49,345 nucleotides of DNA. Origin: Ophiosphaerella korrae. Taxonomy: Eukaryota > Ascomycota > Dothideomycetes > Pleosporales > Phaeosphaeriaceae. A program made the translations under genes and the position numbers. Positions 11,894-25,234 of this stretch are shown piece after piece. The notes under the pieces were generated by a model, which was not told the origin of the DNA, did not search any database, and saw nothing but the letters and a program-made list of their open reading frames with translations. The stretch is from positions 1-49,345 of the forward strand of contig JALNQF010000311.1 in the NCBI GenBank assembly GCA_028456385.1, given 5' to 3'. How positions within the stretch are numbered: position 1 is the first letter of the stretch; each line of letters starts with the position of its first letter.

Positions 11894-13546
11894 AGTAATT
11901 AAGGTTATCTTATAGTTCCTATATATCTTCTTATAGTTACCCTTTTTTATTTATTCCTATCTATTCTATTAGATAGTAGTTTCTTCTATTATAGAATTAG
12001 TATTATAGGATTTTCTTAACTTTTTAATTTTCTTACTCTCTATATATATCTACTTTGTATACTAGTAGTTCTACGTTTTATAGTACTTTTTCTAGTAGTA
12101 ATACGTAGAATATTAAGTATATCTTTATCTTGTCTAGTAGCCTTAGTTTAAATATAACTAGTATAACTTTTTTTTCTACTTTATATAGTCCTATCTTTAC
12201 GTAATCTAGTTTTAAATTTAATTATTTACTTTTACTATTTCTTTAAATTAACTTTACTTTTTTCTTCTTTTTAAATTAAGGTCTCTCTTTATATCTTTTA
12301 TTTTAATACTTTACTATTTAATCTTATAAGAATTCTACGTCCTATTATAATTAATTATATATATCTTTAAGTCTATTTATAAAGTTTTCTCTACTTAGAA
12401 ACTAAGATACTTTAAGTCTTAGTATCTAATATATATTAGGGTTAAATATATAATTTATAAAAAAACGTAATACTTTTATTACTATATTCTTAACACTACT
12501 GTATACTAGCTATACTATAGGTAGTAACTATACCTAATTATTCTAGTTATAGTTAAAGTAGTATCTTAGGTACTATTCTACTATTTAATTTATACGTTCT
12601 AATTATCTATCTATTTATAGGTAATATACTATTAATATTTAATATTTAATTCCTAATTGTACTACTATTATGCCCTATAGTTTTAATATAAATCTTATAT
12701 CTTTATCTATAATAATCTTATCTAAGATACTATACTAGCTAATTATAGTCTCTAGAACCTAGTATACTATAACTTCTATCTTACTTTTTTCTTTATATAG
12801 TCTAAAGTATAAATACTTTATAAGTTTATCTACTATTATTAAGATTCTATTATACTTAACTCTTAATATTAAGTCTTTTAACTTAGGTAACTTTGTAATA
12901 AAGTTTATTGTAATAACTCTTTAGAGTTATTCTAGTACTTTAATTAGTTGTAATATAGTATATAGTATATATCTACTATATTTATTTTTATAGTATTCTA
13001 TATAGTCTTGTAGTACTTCTATTTCTAATTATCTTACTTTTAAAATATAGTAGTTCTATAGTCGTCTATCTAGCGTTTTATTAATACTCTAGTATCTATA
13101 TACTAGTAGTTTATAGAATTATTATATAAACTTTCTTTATATCTTACTTAAGATATATATTCTTCTATATACTTTTGCAAATCCTTCTTAGATCTTAAGT
13201 TTTTCTATTTCTTTCTAAATCTATTTATCTAGCTTACTACTTTTTCTCTTAAGTATTATAGCTATTCTAGGTATATTTAGGATTAAATATCCTTCTTTAT
13301 TCTTAACTAGAACTATACTAATAGTATTTACTTCTTTTTATAAATCTAGTCTTCTCCTTAAAGTATTTATAAATTAGTTATCTTTGCCTTTAGTATATAT
13401 AATTTTAAAGTTAAATATTAATAAGTATTCTTACTATCTTATATAGCGTAGTATTAAGTCTTTATTTATTATAAATCTTATAAGATTCTAATAGTCTCTA
13501 TAGACCTTTATTTAGTACTTTACTTTTTATAAGTATACTCTCTACT

Positions 13547-14018
13547 TATTAGATAAGTTGTACGATTAGATACTTAATGCGCGATTAGATGCGCGATTAC
13601 ATATACGATTACTAAGCTACTAACCTTACTATAGCTAAAAGGATTGTAGCCTTAACCTTTACAAATAAAGGAATCGAACAAAGAATCTTATATATAAAGA
13701 GATAGACTACGTTAGTACAACTAATATAATAAAGAAACTAGCACCTTAATAGAAGAGGTATTAAGGATCTAGCTCGCCGCCGTCTTAAGAGACCTAGCTG
13801 AGACCGCTGTATCGTAGATATATAGATAGAGCGTAGGGCTAGAGATAGATAGTAGGATTAATCTACTTAGTTTATACCTAGTGCTATTAAGTTATAAGTA
13901 ATTAATCTAAAAAAGGGCTTTTCTAAAAGCCTTAGTATCTCTCTTTAACAAGGCCCTTATATAGCTATTACAAAAAACCCTTTTTATTAAACTACTATAA
14001 CCTCCTTTAAATCTAATA
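13547..14018 (+). mobile_element. Solo copia-type LTR (472 bp) in gypsy D
   Basis: The boundaries are tattag...aatctaata (TGTTAG...CTGACA before RIP). It is flanked by ctact on both sides (13,542-13,546 and 14,019-14,023), and deleting it restores the alignment with B at 27.58 kb. The sequence matches the LTRs at 33,034-33,498 and, reversed, 45,874-46,349. The latter lies directly downstream of a copia RNase H region, which ties the family to Ty1/copia. Confidence 0.8.
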
Positions 14019-16746
14019 CTACTACTTAAATACTTTATAGATTACTAGTATCTCTTTATTATAAATTAGGTAGTTAAGCTCTAGTAGCTTTATTTTCTTA
14101 GAGAAGTATTTAACTAGGTATTCTTACTTTATAACCTAGTCTTCTTATATTAGTACTATTCTATAGACTAAGTTTAATATATCTATTTTTACTATTACTA
14201 GTAAGTCTAGGTTATATGTTCTAATAACTAGGTTTTCTATAAACTTCTATTTAATTTAATTAAATACTTTATTATATTCTTAAGTCTATTAAAATAGTAT
14301 ATCTTTCTTTAGAAGTTTTGTTAATAGTTCTATTATCTTAGACTATCTTATTATTAACTTTCTATAAAAGTTTACTAACCTATAGAATTATTATACCTCT
14401 TGTAGGTTTTTTAGTGTTAGCTATTCCTAGATCGCTTTAATCTTATTTAGGTTAATCTTTATTTTTCCTAGTTTAATAATAAATCTAAGGAAGTTAGTTT
14501 TCTTTATATAGAACTTATATTTCCTTATCTTAAAGAATAGTTTATTTTCTACTAGTTTCTCTAGCACTTTGTATATATATTGTACGTATTCTTCCTCTAT
14601 TTCTAAGAATATAAAGATATTATCTAGGTATATAAATATAAATACGTCTAAGTATTCTCTTATAACTATATTAATTCTTTTATAGAATACTACTAGTATA
14701 TTTATTAATCTAAAGAGTATTACTATATATTTAAATAGTTTATACTACGTTCTAAACGCTATTTTCTACTTATTACCTTTTTTAATTCTAATCTAGTAGT
14801 AAGCGTTTTAGATATCTTGTTTAGTAAAGATTTAAACTTTCTATAGTCTATCTTATATCTTATATATATATAGTAAGAGATATTAGTTCTTACTTATAAT
14901 TATATTTATCTTTCTAAAGTCTTTGTAAGGTCTCTTATTACTTATTTTTTATTTATTTATAAATATAAGTCTATATACTACTAAAGATTAGAATTCTTAT
15001 ATTTATCTTTTCTTTATTATATTTTTAATAAACGCTTTTTCTATTATAGTTTTTTCTTTAGTTTTTTAGTAGACTAGACTCTATCCTATATTCTTTCTTT
15101 CTTCTAGGTCTATTACTAAGTCCTATAGATAATAGTCTAGAAGGTAGTCTTTAGGTTTAGTAAGTTATTTCTCTTATATCTTATATTACTCTAAGAATTC
15201 TCCTTTATATATACTTATATTAGCTTTTAATATTTCTTTCTTAGGGTAGCTAATTTTTCTTATTCTCTAATTACTCTTTAGGTTAGTTATCTATATCTAT
15301 AGTATTCCTAATATTGTTTCTTACTTATTATTAATTGTTGTTATATCTATAACTATATTTCTAATTTCTAGTCTTTTTATCTTTAGTGTATAGGGTATTA
15401 TTTTAAACCTAATAGGTTCCTAGAATAGTTTTCCTTTAATAGTACTTTACTATTAAGAGTACTTCTTTATTATATACTTTATTTCTTATATTTCTATAAA
15501 CTTCTTTAATATAAAGTTCTTTATAGCTCTACTATTAATTATTACTTATACTTCTCTTTTTTAGTATATACTTATTTTTGTAATATATAGGCCTCCTATA
15601 TATTGTAGCTATTCTTACTTAGGTAATTTAGTAAATTATCTATCTATTTAGAGCTATTACTCTATCTTCTATTTATAGTTCTTATACTTTAGATATTTAT
15701 TATGTATATATTTATACTATAGTCTTCCTTTAATATATTCTTTAGATAGTTTAGGTCCTAGTCTAATTAATATATACTCTTTATTAGGTATTTTAATTAT
15801 TTCCTAACTTTAGATATCTTATCTTAAGATTACTTTTATATAATTTTATCCTTTCCTTTAGGCTAGCTATACGTAGTTCTATACTTTTAATTCTCTATAT
15901 AAGTAATAGTTTATATTTAAGTATAATACTTAGGATATTTTAAAGTATACTAGATACTCTAGATCTATTCTTTTATTATCTCCTACCTAGCATTTGTCTA
16001 TACTAGGTCTTGTTATTATTAGGATATAGTATACTATTAGTATACGTAGTATATAGGCTTTATTAATCTATCGCGTTTTTCTTATAAAGTACTACTATTC
16101 TTGTTATATAAGTATTCTTCTTACTATAACTATATATTATTTTATCTATTATTAGAATATTATAAACTTAATTACTTTAAGATTACCTTCCTTTTATTCT
16201 TTATACGCTTCCTCTATACTTATAACTAGTAAGTATTTTTAAATAAACTACTATTACTTATTTTATTCTACTATATCTATTATTATATAGTTATTATAAC
16301 TATATATATTTAACTAGGTATACTTTATACTTCTTATATTATCTTATCTCTTATCTCTTTATAGTCTTTTAGAAGAGACTATAGTAGTTTCTTTATCTAG
16401 TACTAGTCTTTTAGCTTAGATTAATAGGGTCTAGAGCTCTTCCCTTTCTAAGTCTTCTATTAGTAGGTCTATTATATATCTTATTTCTTTAAGCTATACT
16501 TAGGTTCTTCTTTCTTTTATTACTACTACTCTATTCTTTTATAAGAACTATCTTACTCTCTACTTACTAGAAAAGTATATATAGTAGTTATTATTGTAAT
16601 AAAAAGTCTAATTAAGTATTATATACTATATTTCTCTACTTCTAGCTACTTCTTTTTAAAGTTTAGCTTATACTTTAGGTACTTCTTTTTTATTCTTAGT
16701 TGTCTTTAACTATATTTCTTTCTTTAGGTCTTTACTTCTATAGTCT

Positions 16747-17152
16747 TGTTATAGTAGTAACAAGAGAAACTAAGATAGAACTAATTAGTCTACGCTTAGT
16801 TGCTAACAAAGTATAAGATAAGCGGGGTAATAACTTATAGGACAACGAGCTTAATTAGGAAACTAACTATAATAGGGACACGTAACAAATTTATAAATTC
16901 GCGATCTTAGTAAATACAAAGTAGTAAAGTTGCTAAGATAACGTTACTATATAATTAGTAATAATGTGCATTATTAGGATAGTATTAGTAATTTAATCCT
17001 CTAACTATAGAACGCTAATATAAGATATTTGTAAAACATCTTCTATTGTTTATAGTTATTATAGATTACTATACAAGCTTTTGTTATTACCTTATAATCT
17101 ACTAACCCTTATAAGATAGGTATCTATAGTTACTAATAGGTAGCCTATTACA
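16747..17152 (+). mobile_element. Solo gypsy LTR (406 bp) in gypsy D
   Basis: It starts tgttatagtagtaac and ends agcctattaca, with the 5-bp duplication agtct at 16,742-16,746 and 17,153-17,157. Deleting it joins D sequence that matches B near 30.3 kb. The 5' part resembles the LTR of G, while the 3' part resembles the LTR of C, the reverse of the mosaic in A. It is heavily RIP-mutated. Confidence 0.85.
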
Positions 17153-17908
17153 AGTCTTTTATAAAGTATCTTAGTTTCTTATACTTATAATATACTATAT
17201 CTTTCTTTTGTTTAGAATAGTAGTCTTTTATATAGTAGCTTTTCTTACTATAGTTAAAGTACGTAAAGTCTTTATTCTTCTTCTTCTTCTTATCCTTATT
17301 AGTATTAAGGATTATAAGATCCCTAGTATCTTAGTTTCTAAGTTATCTTCTATACTTATTCTTCTTCTATTCTTTAAGATTATTATCTATTTATATTACT
17401 TATTATTTTAGAGCTTTTAATATTCTTAGTTTTTCTATATAAATTATTTTGTATTAGATTTTTAAGTTTAATCTTTATTTAAATTGTAATATTAGAGCTA
17501 ACTTATTATATTCTGTATTTTATAATAGTTATTTAAACTATAATACGTATTTAAGAATACTTTTATATTATATAAGCTTCTTAAGCTTCTCTTTAACTTA
17601 TTAGGTAATATCTATATCTCTAAATACTACTTTTATTTATTTAGTAAAGTATTTATAACTTCTAAAGATAGCTTTTATTTTATCCTTCTATATTCCTAGA
17701 GTGTATATTGTATAGTTTATCTAATAAAGCTTAAACTATCTTTTTATATCCTCTTTAAAGTATATTCTAATATTTATTACTTTTTTATCTTTTCTATTAA
17801 AGTGTAGTACTTATATATTAATCTAAAGTTATACTAATACTATAAAGGGTCTTAATTTTTCCCTTGTTCTATTAAACTTCTTAAGTATAGGTATCTTAGG
17901 TAGTTTCT

Positions 17909-18221
17909 ATAAGGGAGTTATCCTTTATATCTCTTATTTTCGCACTAATATTAGTAAGTTTACAACTTACTAATATTACAAACTTACTAATATTACAAAA
18001 CTTACTAACATGTTAGTAAGTTTACAACTTACTAACATCGCAAACTTACTAACATTGCGAACTTACTAATATTTAACTACCTTTCTACTTTTAGTTAGCG
18101 CTTAGTAAGCTACTAGGTATATATACCTAGTACTTACTTAGATAGCTTTATCTACTATTTACTCTTTTTAGTTAATTGTTAAAACTACCTTATTAAGTTA
18201 TCTTGCGTAAAGTCTACCTTA
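17909..18221. mobile_element. 313-bp hAT-like MITE in gypsy D
   Basis: It is flanked by the 8-bp duplication tagtttct (17,901-17,908 and 18,222-18,229). The ends form a short terminal inverted repeat (ATAAGGGAG at the left; TAAGGTAG as reverse complement of the right). It interrupts the D gag sequence exactly where B is continuous (about 31,047). Between 17,950 and 18,075 it holds several direct and inverted copies of acttactaa, like subterminal transposase-binding repeats. It has no coding capacity. A second copy ends at position 115. An 8-bp duplication is typical of hAT elements. Confidence 0.65.
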
Positions 18222-18551
18222 TAGTTTCTTTATTACACTTATCTCTAGTCTTTAGGTAATTTATTCTATCTAGTTTTATCTTACTATAATAGCTTTAATC
18301 TATACTTTGTTTTACTTTACGTAGTCCTATAATTTATTATTTTGTATTTCTAACGTATTAATTACTAGCTTTATATCTTCTTTTTCTAAGATTAAGTTAT
18401 TTAGGTAGTCTTTAATTACCTTCTATATAGTGTTATCTAATTTATAACTACTTAGAGGTGCTTTACCTCCTTTCTTAGTTAAACTTTCTACTATCGTATT
18501 AGCTTAGACTATACGCTACTTACGCTTTACTTCTCCTAATAACTAAATTAG

Positions 18552-18992
18552 TATTATAGTTATAATAAGAGAAAACTAATTTAAACCAATTAGCCCTACT
18601 ATAGGTAATAACAATGCATATAACCTATAGGGAAACAAACTAGATTAAGAAACTAACTATAATAGGGACACGTAATAGATTTGTAATTCGCGATCTTAGC
18701 AAATACAAAGCACAAAGCTAAGTACGTAATAGATTTATAATTTGCGATCTTAGCAAACACAAAGCACAAAGCTAGCTAAGAAGCCTAGGTATATAGTTAG
18801 TAGGATGTGCATTATTAGGATAGTATTAGTAATTTAATCCTTTAACTATAGAACGCTAATATAAGATAGTTGCAAAATATCTTCTATTATTTATAGTTAT
18901 TGTAGATTACAACACGAGCCTTTGCTATTACCTTACAATCTACTAACCTCTTAAGATAGGTACTTATAGTTAATAATAGGAGGCCCGTTACA
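18552..18992 (+). repeat. 5' LTR of gypsy C
   Basis: The LTR is 441 bp, starting tattatag (RIP-altered TG) and ending cccgttaca. It carries two tandem copies of a ~54-bp block beginning at 18,671 and 18,725. No TGG primer-binding start follows immediately; a TAG that could be a mutated TGG sits 11 bases downstream. Confidence 0.88.
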
Positions 18993-21900
18993 CCTTACTA
19001 ATTTAGTTATTACAAGAAGCAAAGCGTAAGAAGCGTATAGTCTAGCTAACACGATAGTAGAAAGTTTAACTAAACAAATAGGTAAAGCACTAAGAAGTAG
19101 TTATAAGTCTAATAGCACTACATAGGAAATAATCAAGGACTAAATTAACAATCTAATTTCTAATAAGGAAGATATAAAGATAGTAATTAACGCCTTAGAA
19201 ACGTAGAATAAAGAACTATAAGACTACGTAAAACAAAACAAAGTATAGATTAAGGCTATTATTAAAGAATAGAACTAAATAGAACTAATTATACAACGTC
19301 TAGAGATAAGTGCAATAAAGAAACTACTAAAGATACCTATCCTTAAGAAGTTTAATAGAATAAGAGAGAAACTAAGACCTTTTATTATATTAGTATAACT
19401 CTAGATAGATGTATAAGTACTACACTTTAATATAGAAGAAAAGAAGGTAATATACATTAGATTACACCTAGAGGAAGACGCAATAAGATAGTACGAACCT
19501 TACTAGATAGATTATACGACACATTCTCTAATAACCTAAAAAGATAAGACTAAAGCTATCTTTAGAAGTTATAAATACTTTACTAAATAAATAAGATTAG
19601 TATTTAGGGACATAGACGTTACCTAATAAGCTAAAGAGTAGCTAGAAAAGCTTACACAAAGTTAGAGTATTCTAAAATATATATTATAATTTAAATAACT
19701 ATCTTAGAATATAGAATAGAACGAGTTAGCCTTGATATTATAGTTTAAGTAAGGACTAAACTCTAAAATTAGATACAAAATAATCTATATAGAAAAACTA
19801 TAAATACTAGAAGCTCTAAAGTAATAGGTAATCTAAATTAATAACAATCTTTAAGAATAGAAGAAGAATAAATATAAGGGTTACACCTAGAATTATAACA
19901 AAGGAGACCCTATAGTCTTTAACGCAAATAAAGATAAGAAGAAAAAGAAGAATAAAGACTTTACGTACTTTAACTATAGTAAGAAAAGCTACTACGTAAA
20001 AGATTACTAATTATAAAAGAAGAAAGATATAGTATACTATAAATATAAGAAACTAGGACACTTTATAAAAGACTATAGAAGTAAAGACCTAAAGAAAGAA
20101 ACTTAGTTAAAAATAATAGAAAAGAAGAAAGAAGTACTATAAGTATAGGCTAAACCTTAAGAGAAGGTAGCTAGGAGTAAAGAAGTATAACACGTAATAC
20201 TCTATTAGACCTTTTGTTATAATAACAACTACTATATATATCTTTCTAGTAAATAGGGAGTAGTATAGTTCCTATAAAAACAAAGATATAGAGTAGCTAT
20301 AACAAAAGAAAGTAGAATAAAAGCTTAGCTATAAGAAATAGCTTAAGTAATAGACTTACTAATAGAAGATTTAGAAGGGGAAGAGCCTTAGACACTATCG
20401 ATCTAGGCTAAAGAACTAGCACTAGATAAAGAGACTACTACGACTACCTCTAAAGGACTACAAAGAAGTAAGAAGTAAGTTAGTATAAAAGGTATAGAGT
20501 ACGCCTAGCTAATAATATATAGCTATAATAGCTATATAATAATAGATATAGAGGAATAAAATAAAGAATAGAGATTTATTTAAATATACTTAATAGTTAT
20601 AAGTATAGAGGAAGCGTATAAAGACTAGAAAGAACGCAATCCTAAAGAAATAAAGTTTATACTATTCTAAGAATAGATAAAGTAATATATAGTTATAGTA
20701 AGAAGAATACTTATATAAGAAGAATAGTAATACCTTATAAGAAAGACGCGATAGATTAACAAAGCCTATATACTAAGAGTACTAGTAGTATACTATATCT
20801 TAATAATAAACATACCTAGTAAAGACAAATACTAGGAAGGGGATAACAAGATAATAGACCTAAAATACCTAGCATATTTTAAAGTATTATAGATATCTTA
20901 CTTAGACAAGAATTATATTATATATAGAAATCCTAAAGTAATTAATAATATATAGCCTATAAGAAGAAGAGGCTACAACTATATAAGAGTAATTCTAGTA
21001 GAAGATATCTAAGGATAGGAAATAACCCTAGAAGATAGATACTTAGTAGTAAGACCTAGACCTAAGTTAACTAAAAAATGTGTCTAAGGAGGACTATAGT
21101 ATAAATATATAAATAATATATATCTAAAGCACGAAGAATATAAACTTAAAGTAAGGCTATAGCTTTAGAAAGATAGATAATTTATAAAAACACCTAAGCA
21201 AGAAAAGCTAAAAGGTATAAGAGGCCTATATATTATAAAAATAGGTATATACTAAAGAAAGAAAGTATAACTAATAATTAATAGTAGAGCTATAAGGAAC
21301 TTTATATTAAAGAAGTTTATAGAAATACAAGGAATAAAGTATACAATAAAGAAATACCCTTAATAATTAAGTATAATTAAAAGAAAACTATTCTAAGAAC
21401 CAAATAGGTTTAAAATAGTTCCTTCTATATTAGAACTAGAAGAGATAATAATTAAGAATATAGTTATAGACATAACAACAATTAATAATAAATAAGATAT
21501 AATATTAGGAATACTATAGTTATAAATAACTAACCTACATATTAATTAGAGAATAGGAAAAATTAGCTACTCTAGAATAGATATATTAAAAGCTAACATA
21601 AGTACTTATAAAGGAGAGTTTCCTAAAGAATATAAGAAATAGGAAAAATAGCTTATAGAGCTAAAAGACTACCTTCTAGAACATTAACTATAGGACCTAG
21701 CGATAGAACTAGAAGAAGGTAAAGACGTAAGATAGAGCCTAGTCTACTAAAAAATAGAAGAAGAATCTAAAATTAAACAAATATTTATCTAAAGCGTAAT
21801 AAAAAAGAGATAGATAAGAGAGTCTAAATCCTTAGTAGTATATAGACTTATATTTATAGATAAAAAAGGAATAAATAATAAAAGACCTTACGTAGACTTT

Positions 21901-24846
21901 AGAAAAACTAACGCGATTATAAATAAGAACTAATATCTATTACTATAGATAGATAGAATATAAGATAGACTATAAAGAGTAAAAATCTTTATAAAGTTAG
22001 ATATCTAAAACGCCTACTACTAGATTAGATTTAAAAAAGGTAATAAGTAGAAGATAGTATTTAGAATATAGTATAGACTATACAAATACCTAGTTATACT
22101 ATTTAGCTTAATAAACGCACTAGTAGCATTTTAAGAAAGAATTAATATAGTACTAAGAGAGTACTTAGACGTATTTATATTTATATACCTAGACAATATC
22201 TTTATATTCTTAGAAATAGAGGAAGAATATATACAATATATATACAAAGTGCTAAAGAAACTAGTAGAAAACAAATTATTTCTAAAAATAAGAAAATGCG
22301 AATTTTATATAAAAGAAACAGACTTCCTTAGATATATTATTAAACTAGGAAAAATCAAGATTAACCTAGAAAAGATTAGATTAATTAATAAATAGCTAAC
22401 ACTAAAAAACCTAAAGGAGGTACAATAGTTTTATAGGCTAGCTAACTTTTATAGAAAGTTAATAGTAAGATAGTTTAAAGATATAGAACTAATAATAAAA
22501 CTTATAAAGAAAGATACGCTATTTAAATAGATAAAGGAATATAATAAAGCATTTAACAAGATTAAGAAGAAATTTATAGAAAACCTAGTTATTAGAATAT
22601 ATAACCTAGACTTACTAGCAATAGTAAAAATAGATACATCTAATTTAGTTTATAGAATAGCACTAATTTAAGAAGATCTAGAGACTAAAAAGGAATACTT
22701 AGTTAAATACTTCTCTAAGAAAATAAAAGAAGTAGAACTTAACTACCTAATCTACGATAAAGAAATACTAGCGATCTACAAAGTATTTAGATAATAGAGA
22801 GTATATCTATAAGGAGTAAAATACTAGACAAAAGTCTATATTAACTATAAGAATCTTATAAGATTTATAATAAATAAAGAATTATTATAACTCTATACAA
22901 GATAGTAGGAATTCTTATTAATATTTAATATAGAAATTATATATATAAAAGGGAAAGACAACTAATTTATAGATACTCTTAGTAGAAGACTAGACTTATA
23001 AAAAGAAGTAAGCGCTACTAGTATAGTTCTAGTTAAGAACAAAGAAGGATATTTAGTCCTAAATATACCTAAAATAGCTACAATACTTAAAAGAAAAAAT
23101 AGCAAGCTAGACGAATAGATTTAGAAAATAATAAAAGAAGCACTTAAAGAAATAGAAAAACTAGAAAACTAAAAAGGATTAGTATAAGCCTATAGAAGAA
23201 TATATATTCTAAGAAAGATCTAGAGAGAATTTATACAATAATTCTATAAGTTACTAGTATATAGTTACTAAGGTATTAAAAAAATATTAGATAGGCTACT
23301 ATAAGACTACTACATTCTAAAAGTAAGATAATTAGTAATAGAGGTACTATAAAACTATATAGAATACTATAGAAATAAATATAGTAGATACGTACTATAT
23401 AGAATATTACAACTAGTAGAAACACTAGAATAACTATAGGGAGTTATTATAATAAACTTTATTACAAAATTACCTAAGTCTAAAGACCTAATATTAGGAG
23501 TTAAATATAATAGAATCCTAATAATAGTAAATAAGCTTATAAAGTATATATACTTTAGACTATATAAAGAAAAAAGTAAGACAAAGGTTACTATATATTA
23601 GGTTCTAGGAACTATAATTAGCTAATATAGACTACTAGATAAGATTATTATAGATAGAGATTTACAATTTATATTAAAACTATAGAAAACAATAATAGCG
23701 CAATTAGGAATATAATATATAATATCTATAGTATATTATTTATAAATAGATAGATAATTAGAATAAATAAACTAGATAGTAGAATAATACTTAAGATGCT
23801 ACCTTAACTACAACTAAAACAATTAGGTATAGCTATTACTTATAGTATAGTTAGTATATAATAGCGTAAAGAATATAGTAATAAGAATATTACCTTTATT
23901 CGCGAACTATAGATTCGAACCTAATATATACTAGATACTAAGAAACTAGATATCTTAGTCTTTAAGAGGAGAAAACTTCGCTAATAGACTTAAAGATATA
24001 TATAATTAATTAAGATAAGATATAGAATTTCTATATAACTATATAGCTAAGTACTACAATAAAAAATATAAAGAAGGACTTTAATTTAGAAAGGGAGAAA
24101 AAGTATAGTTAGTATAGAAAAATATTAAGAGTAAGTAACTAAGTTTAAAATTAGACTATATTAAGATAAGACTATACAAGATTAAGAAAGAAGTTATACT
24201 AGTTATATTTAAGCTAAAGCTACTAAATAAAATAAAGATATACTTAACGTTCTATATAGCTCTACTAGAACAAGTACTATAAAATATAGAACTACTAGTA
24301 TATAAAGTAGATACGTATAGAGAATAGAAAGAATAAGAAGTTAAAGAAATTCTATAGTACTAGTTCTATAATAGAAGAAAGTACTATTTAGTAGAATAGA
24401 TAGGTATAGATAAGAAAGGACAACTATAGGAAAAAATATAGAAACCTAAAGATAATCTTAATTACCCTAAGAAACTAGAGGACTACTAAAGTTAAAACCC
24501 TCTAGACTACTTTATAGTAAACTAAGAAAATTAGTAATACTAGCGCTAAATAGAGAGGCGTTAGGAACGCCTAATATAACAAGAGCTAGAGCAGCCTAAA
24601 CTATATCCTTAAGGTCTATCTTAGCCTCTAAGGTACAAGACTATTTAGATAATTTAGCGTTATTATAAGCCTTTATCTTATAAAGACACTTAATACAAGA
24701 ATAAAAATCTACTAGCTTACGTAGAGTTAGCTTATACTTAGCCTTAGCCTCTACAAGCTATAATAATAGTATCTCTTAAGCTTAGTTAATAGCTTACTCT
24801 ATACAACTTAATAAGAGAAGATTATATAATAATTAAATACTTACAC
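18993..24846 (+). pseudogene. Gypsy C gag-pol remnant
   Basis: The gag frame can be followed from about 19,054 (ATA in place of ATG, then VESLTK). It has two CCHC knuckle blocks near 19.96-20.1 kb, the second with context KLGHF. Protease lies near 21.28 kb, reading INSRA where DSGA is expected. RT has YLDN at 22,186-22,197. RNase H follows, with the terminal GKDN-FIDTLSRR block near 22.95 kb. Integrase zinc-binding and core regions occupy 23.2-23.9 kb, and a chromodomain lies at about 24,340-24,480. The sequence from there to 24,846 is non-coding on the sense strand and holds the antisense frame, which resumes at 31,825-31,958 beyond B. Stops are TAA/TAG in one continuous frame with few apparent indels, so inactivation is by point mutation rather than decay. 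Confidence 0.88.
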
Positions 24847-25234
24847 TATAATAGGCCTCCTATCGTCGACTATAGGTACCTATCTAGTAGGGGTTAGTAG
24901 ATTACGAGGTAATAGTAAAAGCTTAGGGGTAATCTACAATAACTATAAACAATAGAAGATATTTCGTAACTATCTTGTATTAGCGTTCTATAGTTAAAGG
25001 ATTGAATTGCTAATACTATCTTAATAATGCGTATTACTACTAACTATATACCTATGCTTCTTAGCTAGCTTCGTGCTTTGTATTTACTAAGATCGCGAAT
25101 CGCGAATTTATTACGTGTCCCTATTGTAGTTAGCTTCCTAGTTAAGTTCGTTGCTTTATAGGTCGTATATGTTGTTATTATCTATAGTAGGGCTAATTAG
25201 TTTAAATTAGCTTTCTCTTGTTACTACTGTAACA
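24847..25234 (-). repeat. 3' LTR of gypsy B
   Basis: The LTR is 388 bp and has one copy of the ~53-bp block (around 25,075-25,125), where the partner has two. It begins tataatagg (RIP of tgtaatagg) and ends ctgtaaca. Confidence 0.9.

Larger units (their letters stand above)
11005..18551 (-). pseudogene. Gypsy D gag-pol remnant, split by inserts
   Basis: Read from right to left: gag from about 18,494 (ATA where ATG is expected, as in C and G), two CCHC-type zinc-knuckle blocks near 17.2 kb, protease, RT with YLDN at 14,619-14,630 (second Asp lost), RNase H, integrase and a C-terminal chromodomain near 11.9-12.0 kb. The order and the alignment with B (25,235-31,378) are continuous once the inserts at 11,170-11,370, 13,547-14,018, 16,747-17,152 and 17,909-18,221 are skipped. 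The remaining 5' few bases continue at 32,567-32,571, beyond element C. TAA/TAG stops occur throughout. Confidence 0.83.

Noticed and set aside
17208..17411. A 67-codon open frame on the + strand
   Set aside because: It is the antisense of the D gag zinc-knuckle region, rich in Leu/Ile because of TA-rich sequence; no independent support.
17945..18075. CRISPR-like array of short direct repeats
   Set aside because: Repeats are short, unevenly spaced and in both orientations, within a transposon with an 8-bp duplication in a fungal genome; no cas genes.
18552..18992. Self-priming of the gypsy RNA by pairing between the LTR and the region after it
   Set aside because: A partial match exists for C and G (ttagtagg/ttagtaagg type) but not for D, so chance is more likely.
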